The position numbers and the translations under genes are program-made. Below are positions 42,754 to 51,550 of a DNA stretch of 52,873 nucleotides, in pieces; position 1 is the first letter of the stretch; each line of letters opens with the position of its first letter. The stretch spans positions 1-52,873 of the IMG/VR virus record IMGVR_UViG_3300030098_001117. The stretch is one strand, 5' to 3'. Source of the DNA: a virus. The notes under the pieces are model-generated. The model was not told the origin of the DNA. It did no database searches and saw only the letters and a list, made by a program, of their open reading frames with translations.

Positions 42754-45480
42754 CTACCCCGATTTAAAATCCCATCCTGAGCCATCAATTATTTGTGCTG
42801 ATAGCGAACAAACTATACTGTTTAATGTAACAGTGGTAACTTGAAAACTACCTGCACTGACTGCCCCTCCTAAACTTACAGTTGCACTTGCTCCATTGCT
42901 TTGAGTAGTCATTGCTAATAAAGAAGTATTATTTGATGTATTTACTGCAGCCCTTATGACTGTAGTCCCTAAAGATGTTCCTGCCCCATTTAACCAAGTT
43001 ACTGTCCAATCATAAGTAGTTGCAGCAGGTGTTAAGTTGTCTGACAGATTAGACCATATAACGACTTGTGCTTTATCTACAGTAAAGGTGGTTACATTAG
43101 TGTTCAATAAAGTGGCTGTACTGGTTAATCCTGTTCCACCAATACTGGCAGGCAAAGTTCCAAAAGCAAAAGTTCCACTGCTTACGGAAAGTGCTCCTGT
43201 TTTGCTTGATACATCTTCACCAAAGCCACCTCTTGCTTTGGCTAATGTTCCTGATGTCACATTGCCTATATCTCTCATATCAACATTTGGTACGTTACCT
43301 AAGCCTACATCTGAAGATGTGGTATTTGAGTTTAAAAGTGTAGATACGCTTGTTAACCCAGTTCCACCCCTTGCTGCTGCTAATGTTCCACCTGTAGCAT
43401 TATCCATATCTCTCATATCTACGTTAGGCACATTTCCTAAACCAACATCAGAAGAAGTAGTGTTGCTATTTAAGTGAGTTGAATTAGCAAAATTAGTTAT
43501 TCCAGTTCCCCCACTTCCTGCAGGTAATGTTCCTGTTCCATCAGTAGCATAATTAACAGTAGAGTTAGTTATAGCAGAAGCAGCTATAGCAGTTCCTCCT
43601 ACTGTATGATTAACAGTAGAACTCCATGTAGAAAAAGTTCCTATTGCTCCAACGTGCCTTATTCTGAAGTTATATTGAACACCCATTTCCATACCACCTG
43701 CTATATTTGCTTTAGCAACTCCTTTCCCTGCCGTTGAATGTGGAAAGAACGCAGACTGTCCATTTTTTTTGTATTGTACTTCTGTGCCAGTTACTAATGG
43801 AGATGCACTATTAGTCCAAGTGATAGTTACAGAGGTCATATTGAAAGCATCTACATCTAATGTATCAGTAGTTACAGCGAGGTTAGTAGGTGCTGCCATA
43901 GCAAAACCACCTATTGCTAAGTCGCTTCCCTGTGCTATAGCTGTTGCGTAATCACTGGTTGCAAATGTATAAAAAGCCGATTCAACTTCTTTTAAAACTA
44001 ATTCTGTTGCTAAGAATTGTGCATCTGCTTCTCCTCCTATTTCTAAATTAATTGATACCACCTCAAACACCTTAGCTGAATAACTAAGTCTGGTATTGGT
44101 TACATAAACCCAATCAGCAGGCTGTAATTGCATAAATTCCAAACCAACCAAACAGCTAATAGTCTGTGTTTTTCTTTGTGATTTAAGTGCTATTCTCCCA
44201 ATTCTTTGTGCCATTGTATGAGTGGTTGTGAATGGTAATCTAAGTTCCATTTGCTTTACATAGTTAGGCTTGTCATTAGCAACTCCATTTGGTGTATCTT
44301 CTGTTAAATATGTTGCATCTTGATACACAGGAGCATCTGCAGCTATGTAATTATTAGCTGCATCTATAAAGGTTGGCTTTACAGTATTGTAAAGTTCACC
44401 AGTATTAGATTTAGTGTCTACTGATATAGGGGCAAGTAAATTATCATCAGTTATAGTCAATGAAGGAGTTTGTGCTGCACCTGCAAAAAGATTAAATTTT
44501 CCATTCACATAAGTTATTTTTCCTGCCATTGAACTTAACATACCTTCTAAAACACTTGACCCACTAGCTGAAAAGTTTGTGAAACCATTTAAAGCGTATC
44601 TTTTTTCCGTAGAACTGCCATCAGCAAGAGTAACATTCTGGTCACAGATATTGGCTGCAGAAGCAAATCCTCCTGCGTTTGTTGTGTCATTAATTTCAGA
44701 ACTTAATGTTTTAAGACCATAAGTTGTATTGGCAATATAATCTCTTATACATAGAGCAGGGTTACTGCTAAAGGCTGTACTGCTATCTCTAGGATCATAT
44801 ACTTTTTTTCCTTTAACTTTAAAAGATGCTGCAGGCATACCGCCACCAAACTTTTCAGAGTCAAATACCATTTGTATATACACATAAGCACAATCTAAAA
44901 ATTTATCTGATGTTGTTATAGAAGATAGCTGTGCGTCCATCCAACCATTGACTGCTGTTTGTGAACCATCTTCAAATGTATATCTTATTAAGTTACCTGT
45001 ATTATTAAATTTATTTTCGTTTTCTGAATTAGTAAAATCAGCATTAGTAACTGTATAAACAGTAGAATCATTTATAGTGCTAGAAGTAGATGTTAAATCT
45101 ACATCATTTAACCTTACCCCCTCTAAACTTTGTATTTCATGTCCTGCTAAAACAACTACCATGTGTAATAAATAATTATCTACACCAGTGGTTTCCATGT
45201 GTACTATTGTTCCACCTACACGACATTCACCATAGACTAACTGTCTGGGTTCAGTTGGTGCTCTTGCTGCAAACTTTGCTCCATAATTTGCACCTACAGC
45301 TTCTATACCTTTTTGTGTAATTGAGCCAATAAATGCCATTGCTGCTACTGCTTTCCAACCTTTCGCAGCCTTCATAAAATTAGTCCAGAAGTTAGACATG
45401 CCACCTGTCGCAGTAGAAATAGCAGTAATAATTAGAAAACTAACTACTGCTTTTATGGCATTTTTTATATGTTTACCCAT
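42754..45480 (-). CDS. J-like tail tip / central fibre protein
   Basis: 908 residues. An N-terminal hydrophobic stretch (~8-28) comes before 'FAARAPTEPRQLVYGECRVGG' (a hallmark of TipJ-type tail tip proteins). A long hub region ('CIRDYIANTTYGL', 'VYVTNTRLSYSAKV') follows, then one fibronectin III domain (~525-625, 'AAPTNLAVTTDT'), a duplicated shaft segment with 'DVGLGNVPNVDMRD', and a C-terminal beta domain. It likely contacts the receptor. It overlaps the NlpC/P60-like gene by 8 bp. Confidence 0.88.
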   Translation of the reverse strand: MGKHIKNAIKAVVSFLIITAISTATGGMSNFWTNFMKAAKGWKAVAAMAFIGSITQKGIEAVGANYGAKFAARAPTEPRQLVYGECRVGGTIVHMETTGVDNYLLHMVVVLAGHEIQSLEGVRLNDVDLTSTSSTINDSTVYTVTNADFTNSENENKFNNTGNLIRYTFEDGSQTAVNGWMDAQLSSITTSDKFLDCAYVYIQMVFDSEKFGGGMPAASFKVKGKKVYDPRDSSTAFSSNPALCIRDYIANTTYGLKTLSSEINDTTNAGGFASAANICDQNVTLADGSSTEKRYALNGFTNFSASGSSVLEGMLSSMAGKITYVNGKFNLFAGAAQTPSLTITDDNLLAPISVDTKSNTGELYNTVKPTFIDAANNYIAADAPVYQDATYLTEDTPNGVANDKPNYVKQMELRLPFTTTHTMAQRIGRIALKSQRKTQTISCLVGLEFMQLQPADWVYVTNTRLSYSAKVFEVVSINLEIGGEADAQFLATELVLKEVESAFYTFATSDYATAIAQGSDLAIGGFAMAAPTNLAVTTDTLDVDAFNMTSVTITWTNSASPLVTGTEVQYKKNGQSAFFPHSTAGKGVAKANIAGGMEMGVQYNFRIRHVGAIGTFSTWSSTVNHTVGGTAIAASAITNSTVNYATDGTGTLPAGSGGTGITNFANSTHLNSNTTSSDVGLGNVPNVDMRDMDNATGGTLAAARGGTGLTSVSTLLNSNTTSSDVGLGNVPNVDMRDIGNVTSGTLAKARGGFGEDVSSKTGALSVSSGTFAFGTLPASIGGTGLTSTATLLNTNVTTFTVDKAQVVIWSNLSDNLTPAATTYDWTVTWLNGAGTSLGTTVIRAAVNTSNNTSLLAMTTQSNGASATVSLGGAVSAGSFQVTTVTLNSIVCSLSAQIIDGSGWDFKSG
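43230..43480 (-). repeat. Duplicated shaft segment with scrambled codons in the tail tip
   Basis: Two copies of 'LNSNTTSSDVGLGNVPNVD' plus 'MRD' (about 43265-43340 and 43400-43475) are identical in protein. In the 12-residue part 'GLGNVPNVDMRD', 8 of 12 codons differ between copies, all synonymous. Confidence 0.75.
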
Positions 45481-45898
45481 CTATTCTCCAAGCCTTAACT
45501 ACTTCCACATTGCTTTTTACTAACATTCCTTCATCATTAACACCTAAAGCGTTCATACCATCAAATACACAACTTAATTCGCTTTCTTCCTTATAAACTC
45601 CGAAATCACCTTTTTGTATAAAGTTGGGATTGACTTCTATTATGCCTGTGGTTTTCTTTATTGCATTGGCTATAGCATTAGCTAATCCCTTGCCTTTTCC
45701 ATATTCTTTTATTTTTTTTATGGCACTATCTTCGTCTTTCCATTTCCAGTTTTTAGGCAATAAACTTTCCTTAGTCATAACCTTTATAAAACCATTAGTG
45801 AAATGTATGCAGTCCCATTTACCCCACACAAAAGGCTTGGTTCTATTCTTTATAATGTATTCGTCAAATGCTATTTCCCAGTCAGGTAATTTTTTCAT
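45473..45898 (-). CDS. NlpC/P60-like tail assembly protein (DUF6950-type)
   Basis: 141 residues. 'KPFVWGKWDCIHFTNGF' places a conserved Cys at the start of a helix, as in the phage K-type cysteine peptidases and their DUF6950 relatives; 'QKGDFGVY' is the usual second motif. It sits just before the tail tip gene, the normal lambda K-like position. It may trim peptidoglycan at entry. Confidence 0.75.
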   Translation of the reverse strand: MKKLPDWEIAFDEYIIKNRTKPFVWGKWDCIHFTNGFIKVMTKESLLPKNWKWKDEDSAIKKIKEYGKGKGLANAIANAIKKTTGIIEVNPNFIQKGDFGVYKEESELSCVFDGMNALGVNDEGMLVKSNVEVVKAWRIDG

Positions 45899-45905
45899 AA
45901 ATTAC

Positions 45906-46541
45906 CTATCGCAAAATTTGTCTAGGAACGTGCTTGTTGGTGTCATTTCTTCCACCTGCATTTGAATCAAAGTTTTGTTTCTGACCCCAAGATATTTGTT
46001 TGTCCTGTAATCCTTGTACTCTATTGAAACAAGTATCTCCATTATGTAGAAACTGTTGTGATTCTACAGTGTATCTAAGGTTAGAAGGTCTTTCCAAATC
46101 AACCAATCTGTTCTCACAATCAACATTTATCATTGCTCCTTCAGGTGAATCACTTATAGTTAAATTGACCATGCGACCCTTAAACATGGTAAGAGTTCCT
46201 GCAACTTCATTACTTCCACCCATTAAAAAACCCAGATATACAGTAATAGGTCTATTCTGATAATTTTCAGTAAGTGCGTAATTAAGTACAGTTGAATCCA
46301 TGCCTGATATTGCTATAGACATTCCTGAAGATTTTAATTCTGTGTTTTCTTCAGAACCACTAATTGTTAGTAGCGACCCTGCACCTGTATAGGTCTCTGA
46401 ACTAATTGTTAGATCATCTAAGCCAGTCCATAATCTTATGTCGTCTGTATCAAATTCTGCCTTAACCGCAACAAATAAATTTTGGTGTTCTGCACCAAGT
46501 CTTGTTGTTATTGCACTATCTAACCCTTGTCTCGTTGCCAT
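45906..46541 (-). CDS. Tail tip/hub protein, DUF2163-like
   Basis: 211 residues. 'AVKAEFDTDDIRLWTGLDDLTI' (N-terminal) and 'SEENTELKSSGMSIAISGMD' are typical of the hub proteins of GTA-like and lambda-like tails. The C-terminal 'NGDTCFNRVQGLQDKQISWG' resembles the Cys-containing end of this family. Between the distal tail protein and the NlpC-like gene. Confidence 0.75.
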   Translation of the reverse strand: MATRQGLDSAITTRLGAEHQNLFVAVKAEFDTDDIRLWTGLDDLTISSETYTGAGSLLTISGSEENTELKSSGMSIAISGMDSTVLNYALTENYQNRPITVYLGFLMGGSNEVAGTLTMFKGRMVNLTISDSPEGAMINVDCENRLVDLERPSNLRYTVESQQFLHNGDTCFNRVQGLQDKQISWGQKQNFDSNAGGRNDTNKHVPRQILR

Positions 46542-47389
46542 TACACCACCTCAACACAAGAAAAACTTATTCCATATAAAGATGACTTGTCAGCATCCCA
46601 ATCCACCGAATTATCTACCAATCTGAACTTCCCTTTTGGGGCTTGAAATAAAACAAAATGCCCATTACTTAGAGTTGATCTTAGTTTAGGCTCTGTTTGT
46701 ACTGAGAATTGGTCAGGACTAGCATCAGTTACCACTGCATCTTCTACTGCCATAACTAATTGAACTGGGTCTGCTGTAGCTGAAGCTGCACCCAAAACTC
46801 CTAGATAATCTCCTTTTTTTATAGTTCCAGTATAACTACCTGATGTTTTGAGGTTTAAACCTGTTGAACCTTTAACATTCATTTGAACTTTACAACCACT
46901 GGTAGAACTTACATTGGTTAATGTGCTATCTACTTCTACTTCTGTTGCACTGTTTACTGCTGTTATTTCATGCGTTCCGTTATTTTCTTCATTAGCCATT
47001 CCAGTAACATGAATAAAGTCTCCGACTATTGCACTTCCAAATGTACTTGCTCCTGCTGTAAAAGTGTCAGTATTTGTAACTGTTAAGGCTACGTTGGTGT
47101 TAGACACCCTATTCTCGCCAATTAGGTGCGTGTGGTTGAAAGTTCCTGTGTTGGTTAGGGCATCAGGGTCACAGAACTTAAAATAGTTCGTAGTGCCCTT
47201 TAATTTCAATAAGAAAGATTGCCACTCTACAGCTTGTGATCTGTTCATGGCAGGCAAAGTTACGTCTGCTTGCCAATATACTGCATCAAATTCTTGGGTT
47301 AGTTGTTTACCAGTAAAAGGTGATGCTGTCTGTCCGATTGCTCGGAACAAACTAAAATTACTTCTAACAAAGTTAGGAGTATTAGGCAT
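46541..47389 (-). CDS. Distal tail protein-like
   Basis: 282 residues from ATG 47389; a GTG at 47407 with AAGGGG before it is an alternative. 'PNFVRSNFSLFRAIGQTASPFTGKQ' and 'WQADVTLPAMNRSQAVEWQSFLLKLKG' (parts) match the N-terminal ring domain of GTA-type distal tail proteins, with a ~120-residue beta insertion after it. It directly follows the tape measure gene. Confidence 0.75.
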   Translation of the reverse strand: MPNTPNFVRSNFSLFRAIGQTASPFTGKQLTQEFDAVYWQADVTLPAMNRSQAVEWQSFLLKLKGTTNYFKFCDPDALTNTGTFNHTHLIGENRVSNTNVALTVTNTDTFTAGASTFGSAIVGDFIHVTGMANEENNGTHEITAVNSATEVEVDSTLTNVSSTSGCKVQMNVKGSTGLNLKTSGSYTGTIKKGDYLGVLGAASATADPVQLVMAVEDAVVTDASPDQFSVQTEPKLRSTLSNGHFVLFQAPKGKFRLVDNSVDWDADKSSLYGISFSCVEVV

Positions 47390-47399
47390 AGCTATTAAC

Positions 47400-49109
47400 T
47401 TAGCCACCTTGTAATCCCCTTCTGTATGAACCTCCACGCATTGCAGCTTCTAATACTGCTCCCTTAGTTACATCTGATATTTGAGGTAACATCTTTGTAA
47501 CTTCTGCTCTAACTGTTGGCACTACTCCTGTAGCAAAGTTTATAGATTGATTTACTATAACAGGAGAACCACCACCCATAGCATTTCTAGTATTCATGTT
47601 ATTCATTATTGTTCCACCAGTATTAGGGACAAATATTTCTGGTCCACGTTCTCCTACTATAGTTGGCTGACCACGTTGAGCTGCACCACCTCCTGCCAAT
47701 GTTGGTAATTCTTTAAAATCTTCTCCTCCTAACCCTAGTCCGCTTGTATGGAAAATAGCATTTAGTATTTTATTTATTACTGCCATTTGTAAAAATATAG
47801 CGATAATTTGACTTACTAATTTTCTTGCAAAATCCTTAAATGCGTCAAGTGCATTTTGTGAGTTCATTAAAGCATCAACAAAGTCCATAGCAAAAGCCTG
47901 TGAAGTAGACACTATCGCTTGAGTCATCATCTGTGCTGCCCCCTCAACATCATCTGCCTTATCTATCACTTCATTTATAGAATTTTTAAATTCTGTAAAG
48001 TCTAAATCTTTATCTATTTGTCCCATATCTTTCATTTTCTTAAAAAATGGCTCAATAGCAGCATCGCCTTCTTTCATTATTTGTTTTATTTCTTTTAAAG
48101 GGTCTTGTGATTTTCTGTAAATACCAAGCAGTTGAGTTCTTAAATTTAACTCCCTACCCATAAGTCTTATTCTTTCTATTTCTTCATCAGTAGGTTCAGG
48201 TGTCTCCATATTTCCTGTACCCCCACCATCTTGACCACCAAACCAAGTATAAATATTTACACCGCCTAGTTCTTTGTAATCTTTTATAGATTGCGTAATC
48301 CTATTAAGAAATCCAGTTAATTCGTCTGTTGTTTTCTTCAGGAAAGTATCAAGACCAGAACGATAGATTTCATCCATTAAACTTTTCCATGCAATTTCAA
48401 GATTAGAAGCCTTAATAGCTAATGTCTCCATCTGGTCAGCAACAGCACCACCGAATCTTTCTTGTAAGCCTGAAGTTAATGCTTTAACTAAAATTGCTGC
48501 ACCTTCAGCTGATTTACCGAAATCTGCTATGTCTTGCCTAGTTAAACCCAATCTATCTTGAAATATTGTGAATACGTCAACCCCTCTATCAGTTATCATA
48601 TTAAGTTCTTCTAAACCTAGACCACCACCTACAGACCTCTGTGTCATTTTGATTAAAGCCTCAAATGTACCTAATGTATCAGTAGCTACTGAAGCCGTAT
48701 CTGCAAATGTTTGTAATTGTGCTTCATTAGGCTCTATACCTGCTGATTTAAGAGCAATGAAAGCCTTTGTTACAGTTTCTATTTGGAAGGGGGTTGTTTG
48801 TGCAAAAGTAATTACCCTTTGCATGGCAATTTTGCCTTGCTCCATTCCTCCAAAAACTTTATTCAAAGAAACTGCTAAAGTTTCAAATTCCATTCCAACT
48901 TTAACGACATTTCTACCTAACAAGGCAGCAGCAGCACCCAAAGCTACAACGGCAACCCTAGCTTTTGAAAAAGCAGCAGCCATACTTGTACCTGCTTGCT
49001 TTGAATTTTTGCCTGTATTTTTTAATTGTTTATTTGTTTGATCAAGTTTTTTCCTAAGGTCTTTTGTATCAGCCTTAATTTCAACAATTAATTGATCTAC
49101 TGTAGCCAT
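47400..49109 (-). CDS. Tape measure protein
   Basis: 569 residues. N-terminal coiled coil ('KADTKDLRKKLDQTNKQLKN' region), then the conserved tape-measure domain with 'FETLAVSLNKVFGGMEQGK', 'FAQTTPFQIETVTKAFIALKSAG' and 'GGLGLEELNMITDRGV' (parts). A hydrophobic stretch at ~435-455 and Gly-rich C-terminus ('GERGPEIFVPNTGG') complete it. At ~0.15 nm per residue it predicts a tail of ~85 nm. Its ATG overlaps the stop of the frameshifted chaperone product (TAATG). Confidence 0.93.
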   Translation of the reverse strand: MATVDQLIVEIKADTKDLRKKLDQTNKQLKNTGKNSKQAGTSMAAAFSKARVAVVALGAAAALLGRNVVKVGMEFETLAVSLNKVFGGMEQGKIAMQRVITFAQTTPFQIETVTKAFIALKSAGIEPNEAQLQTFADTASVATDTLGTFEALIKMTQRSVGGGLGLEELNMITDRGVDVFTIFQDRLGLTRQDIADFGKSAEGAAILVKALTSGLQERFGGAVADQMETLAIKASNLEIAWKSLMDEIYRSGLDTFLKKTTDELTGFLNRITQSIKDYKELGGVNIYTWFGGQDGGGTGNMETPEPTDEEIERIRLMGRELNLRTQLLGIYRKSQDPLKEIKQIMKEGDAAIEPFFKKMKDMGQIDKDLDFTEFKNSINEVIDKADDVEGAAQMMTQAIVSTSQAFAMDFVDALMNSQNALDAFKDFARKLVSQIIAIFLQMAVINKILNAIFHTSGLGLGGEDFKELPTLAGGGAAQRGQPTIVGERGPEIFVPNTGGTIMNNMNTRNAMGGGSPVIVNQSINFATGVVPTVRAEVTKMLPQISDVTKGAVLEAAMRGGSYRRGLQGG

Positions 49110-49656
49110 TATTCGTCAGGGTATAATTCCATTAAATTTTCCAATTCATCACTGGTCATGGGTTTTTCTTGTTCTGCAGCATGGAATTGTTTAAATCCTT
49201 TTATAGCTTCCCACATTTCTCTAGGAGACATATCCCAAAAATCTTTTGGTCGCATCATCATCATGCCTAAACAAATTTGCATATATAATTCCCATTCTAT
49301 TCTTGTATCTCCTGTGGCTTTTTTTCTTCACCACCTTCTTCAGCTGATTCTGGGTCAGTTAATGAATCTGCTAATAGCTGAGCTACTATAGTTGATGCTT
49401 CTAATAGAGTTGCTTTCTGTATAATATCTTTGATTTTTCTTTCATCAAAGTCATTACCACCACCTCTAAGAGCATACTTCAATACTATTATCAAAGTCTT
49501 AACTCTTACTTTAGCCTGTGATATATCGTTAGCTAATTCAAGAATTCCTTTATCAAGTTCATCTTCTATCTTAACCAGTGAATCTATGGTGAGCCTACAT
49601 TTGTAAGTTTCACCGCCCAAGTCTATCTCAATCTCGCCCTTTAGTGGGTTTGTCAT
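49109..49656 (-). CDS. Tail assembly chaperone, long form by -1 frameshift
   Basis: A second open frame downstream of the short chaperone gives 69 residues, 49318-49109: '...RIEWELYMQICLGMMMM', then 'RPKDFWDMSPREMWEAIKGF', the signature of the Phage_TAC_6 family. It lacks its own ribosome site near an early ATG. It joins the short form by a -1 slip on A-AAA-AAG (49324-49318), giving a G-GT-type fusion as in lambda and most siphoviruses. Its stop overlaps the tape measure start. Confidence 0.82.
49297..49656 (-). CDS. Tail assembly chaperone, short form
   Basis: 119 residues from ATG 49656 (AGGAGA before it; a frame to 49689 overlaps the preceding gene). 'PLKGEIEIDLGGETYKCRLTIDSLVKIEDEL' in part resembles GTA-type chaperones. 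The end is acidic and poly-Lys ('EEGGEEKKPQEIQE'). It binds the tape measure protein in assembly. The slippery site lies seven codons before its stop. Confidence 0.85.
   Translation of the reverse strand: MTNPLKGEIEIDLGGETYKCRLTIDSLVKIEDELDKGILELANDISQAKVRVKTLIIVLKYALRGGGNDFDERKIKDIIQKATLLEASTIVAQLLADSLTDPESAEEGGEEKKPQEIQE
49318..49324 (-). other. Programmed -1 frameshift heptamer A AAA AAG
   Basis: In frame: GAA GAA AAA AAG CCA. The heptamer is the same as in E. coli dnaX. A purine-rich AGGTGG lies 6 nt before it, in the place of dnaX's internal Shine-Dalgarno stimulator. The -1 frame gives the second half of the tail chaperone. Confidence 0.82.
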
Positions 49657-49873
49657 CTGACTTCTCCTGTTTTGTACTTGCCATTGCAAGTTTGATTAAA
49701 ATTATGTCGTCTCTTTCGTCAACCGAACTAGATAACACTTTATAGGTTTTACCATCTATTTTTACTTCAGATGGGTCCTTACCTAACTGGTTAGGCAGTT
49801 CAAGTTCATCGTCTTTTAACATTCCAACGATGTTACCTTTACTGCCTTTAACTTTTACCTGTTCCCAAGCCAT
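49628..49873 (-). CDS. Small tail-module protein
   Basis: 81 residues; 'MAWEQVKVKGSKGNIVGML' then 'VKIDGKTYKVLSSSVDERDDIILIKLAM' (parts), Lys-rich tail. It lies between the tube protein and the chaperone and overlaps the latter by 29 bp. Function not known; conserved position suggests tail assembly. Confidence 0.7.
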   Translation of the reverse strand: MAWEQVKVKGSKGNIVGMLKDDELELPNQLGKDPSEVKIDGKTYKVLSSSVDERDDIILIKLAMASTKQEKSDDKPTKGRD

Positions 49874-49875
49874 AA

Positions 49876-50289
49876 TTAGACTGTAGCGAATGTAATAGCA
49901 CCTGCACTTTCAAAAGATACACTGTAAGTGACCTCTCCGTTGTACTCACCTGCATATTCTAGGGAAGTAACTTGGAAAGCACCTGTGAATGTACCGAAAT
50001 CAGGAACTAAGAATTGGTAATTATTTTGCGTGTCTGCTAAAGCGTTAGTCTTTAGAGTTGTTTCACTTGCTCCATCAGTGAATACACCACTGCCTGAAAC
50101 ACTAATAGACTGAACCCCTGCGTCTGCTAATAAAGTTCTGTTATTAGAACTGTCCTTATTAGTAACGTCTACGGATTCATTATTAACTGTAAGACTTGTT
50201 GACCTTAGACCTGCTATTGTTGTGAAAGTTTCAGGAGAACCGCCATTCCCCACTTTCATTAGCATTGCACTACCTTTTTGTGCTGCCAT
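49876..50289 (-). CDS. Major tail (tube) protein
   Basis: 137 residues. 'AQKGSAMLMKVGNGGSPETF' with 'TTIAGLRSTSLTVNNESVDVTNKDS' (parts) is the typical beginning of TP901-1/GTA-type tube proteins, followed by 'ADAGVQSISVSGSGVF' and a beta C-terminus. It is the first gene of a subgroup preceded by an 87-bp gap with a hairpin, consistent with high expression. Confidence 0.92.
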   Translation of the reverse strand: MAAQKGSAMLMKVGNGGSPETFTTIAGLRSTSLTVNNESVDVTNKDSSNNRTLLADAGVQSISVSGSGVFTDGASETTLKTNALADTQNNYQFLVPDFGTFTGAFQVTSLEYAGEYNGEVTYSVSFESAGAITFATV

Positions 50290-50306
50290 ATTTATACTCC
50301 AATTAC

Positions 50307-50329
50307 GAAAGTATTAGTTAGATACTTTC
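50307..50329 (-). promoter_or_regulatory. Hairpin in the tube-protein leader
   Basis: GAAAGTAT and ATACTTTC form a perfect 8-bp stem around 7 nt, 17 nt before the tube protein ATG. No U-tract follows on either strand. It may stabilise the 5' end of the tube-protein mRNA. The rest of the 87-bp gap holds GCCAGTTGGC-TTTTTT on the minus strand, a weak terminator-like element. Confidence 0.4.
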
Positions 50330-50376
50330 TAATTAAAAAAGCCAACTGGCATCCAAAATTTATTAGTAACAGCTAG

Positions 50377-50784
50377 TTAAGAAGTTCCTAATATTATGGC
50401 TCGGAATCGCATGACACCGTGCCTTGTTATCCCATCTGGGTCTCTCATAATATCACTGTATTCAAATCTACTATTCACTAGATTATATCCAGTAACACTA
50501 AGATTGTAATCATGCAACAAATCATGGATTCTGTCCATTATTGTTTTTGTTTCTTTGCTCCCTTTGTACTGGGACCAAACATGAATATTAACTGTTAATT
50601 CTCCACCATCTACGTCTTTAGTGCTGTAATCTATGGCAGTTTCTTCACCTATAGTAACAAATGGATAGCTGTTGCCTTCTTGCACTTCATCATACACACC
50701 TGCTCCATGTGTATTGGTTAAAGTAGAGTCTGTATTTAATCTGCTATAAATAGCAGTCTGTAATGCAAATTGACCTATAGCCAT
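50377..50784 (-). CDS. Tail terminator-like protein (DUF3168)
   Basis: 135 residues. 'LQTAIYSRLNTDSTL', 'VYDEVQEGNSYPFVTIGEET' and 'VNIHVWSQYKGSKETKTIMDRIHDLL' (parts) match DUF3168, the tail-completion/terminator family. Coupled to the gp10-like gene by 1-bp overlap. Confidence 0.88.
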   Translation of the reverse strand: MAIGQFALQTAIYSRLNTDSTLTNTHGAGVYDEVQEGNSYPFVTIGEETAIDYSTKDVDGGELTVNIHVWSQYKGSKETKTIMDRIHDLLHDYNLSVTGYNLVNSRFEYSDIMRDPDGITRHGVMRFRAIILGTS

Positions 50785-51227
50785 TATTTTAAATATCCCC
50801 CTTGCTTAAATATTCTCTTTATTTTAGGTTTATTTTTTTCTAATGCAGGAAACATGAAAGGTCTTGCTGACATTTGAGAAGTACCAAACTCTAGAGCCTT
50901 TGCGTAAGGTGCAGATGCCACAATTTGACCTATAACTTTAGTGCCTTCTGATTTAACTTGACTGGTTATGTTTTGTACTAAAAAACCAGTATCACTAGCA
51001 GGTGGCTCTCCTGCTGCTGAAGCAGTATGTGTTCTAGTGGGATTGTACTTTGTATAAGTTATGCCAGACTTATTTCCACTTACTATGCTCTGTTTGGCAG
51101 TGCCTTCTACTAATGTGGTACTTCTCTGAACCAAGCCTTTCAAATGTTTCTCAGGATTAGTTACGATTCTTTTTTTTAGTTTATTTTGAAAAGCCTTTAA
51201 ATCTTTTATTCCACTTTGTTTTGCCAT
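50784..51227 (-). CDS. HK97 gp10-like tail completion protein
   Basis: 147 residues, basic. 'RSTTLVEGTAKQSI', 'GEPPASDTGFLVQNI' and 'APYAKALEFGTSQMSARPFMFPAL' (parts) are the gp10-like family hallmarks. Lies between head closure and tail terminator genes, with 1-bp overlaps on both sides. Confidence 0.9.
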   Translation of the reverse strand: MAKQSGIKDLKAFQNKLKKRIVTNPEKHLKGLVQRSTTLVEGTAKQSIVSGNKSGITYTKYNPTRTHTASAAGEPPASDTGFLVQNITSQVKSEGTKVIGQIVASAPYAKALEFGTSQMSARPFMFPALEKNKPKIKRIFKQGGYLK

Positions 51228-51550
51228 TAGATTGCTACCCCCAACTCACATTCTAACTCTAAAAATCTATCTCTGTTGTCCACATTTTTAATGGTTTTTA
51301 TGTTGTAAGTATCACTATCGTACAGTATGCGGTAATTAGTGCCTATATCCCTGCGATAACGTATTGTGATTGCATGAGTTGTCTTTTCTTGTACTTGACC
51401 CTGCCTGTAAGTTTCCGTTCCTCTCAGGGGCTTTATGTCAGCCCAAAGATTAGCTAATGTGGACCATGCTTCCGTTAATCCACCACCTGTGTCTCTTGTA
51501 TTTGTAGGTTTTTGCAATTCAACCTCATATCGCATCTTACCTATACTCAT
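51227..51550 (-). CDS. Head closure (head-tail joining) protein
   Basis: 107 residues. 'YEVELQKPTNTRDTGGGLTEAWSTL' (part), 'LWADIKPLRGTETYRQGQVQ' and 'IRYRRDIGTNYRILY' match the SPP1 gp16/HK97 head-tail joining family (PF05521). Confidence 0.9.
   Translation of the reverse strand: MSIGKMRYEVELQKPTNTRDTGGGLTEAWSTLANLWADIKPLRGTETYRQGQVQEKTTHAITIRYRRDIGTNYRILYDSDTYNIKTIKNVDNRDRFLELECELGVAI

Noticed and set aside
42750-42760. GGGG-CTA-CCCC hairpin at the tail tip stop codon
   Set aside because: Stem of only 4 bp, loop of 3 and no U-tract; insufficient for a terminator call.
43037-43477. Plus-strand frame antisense to the tail tip gene
   Set aside because: Mirror of the repeated minus-strand coding sequence, with no initiation signal.
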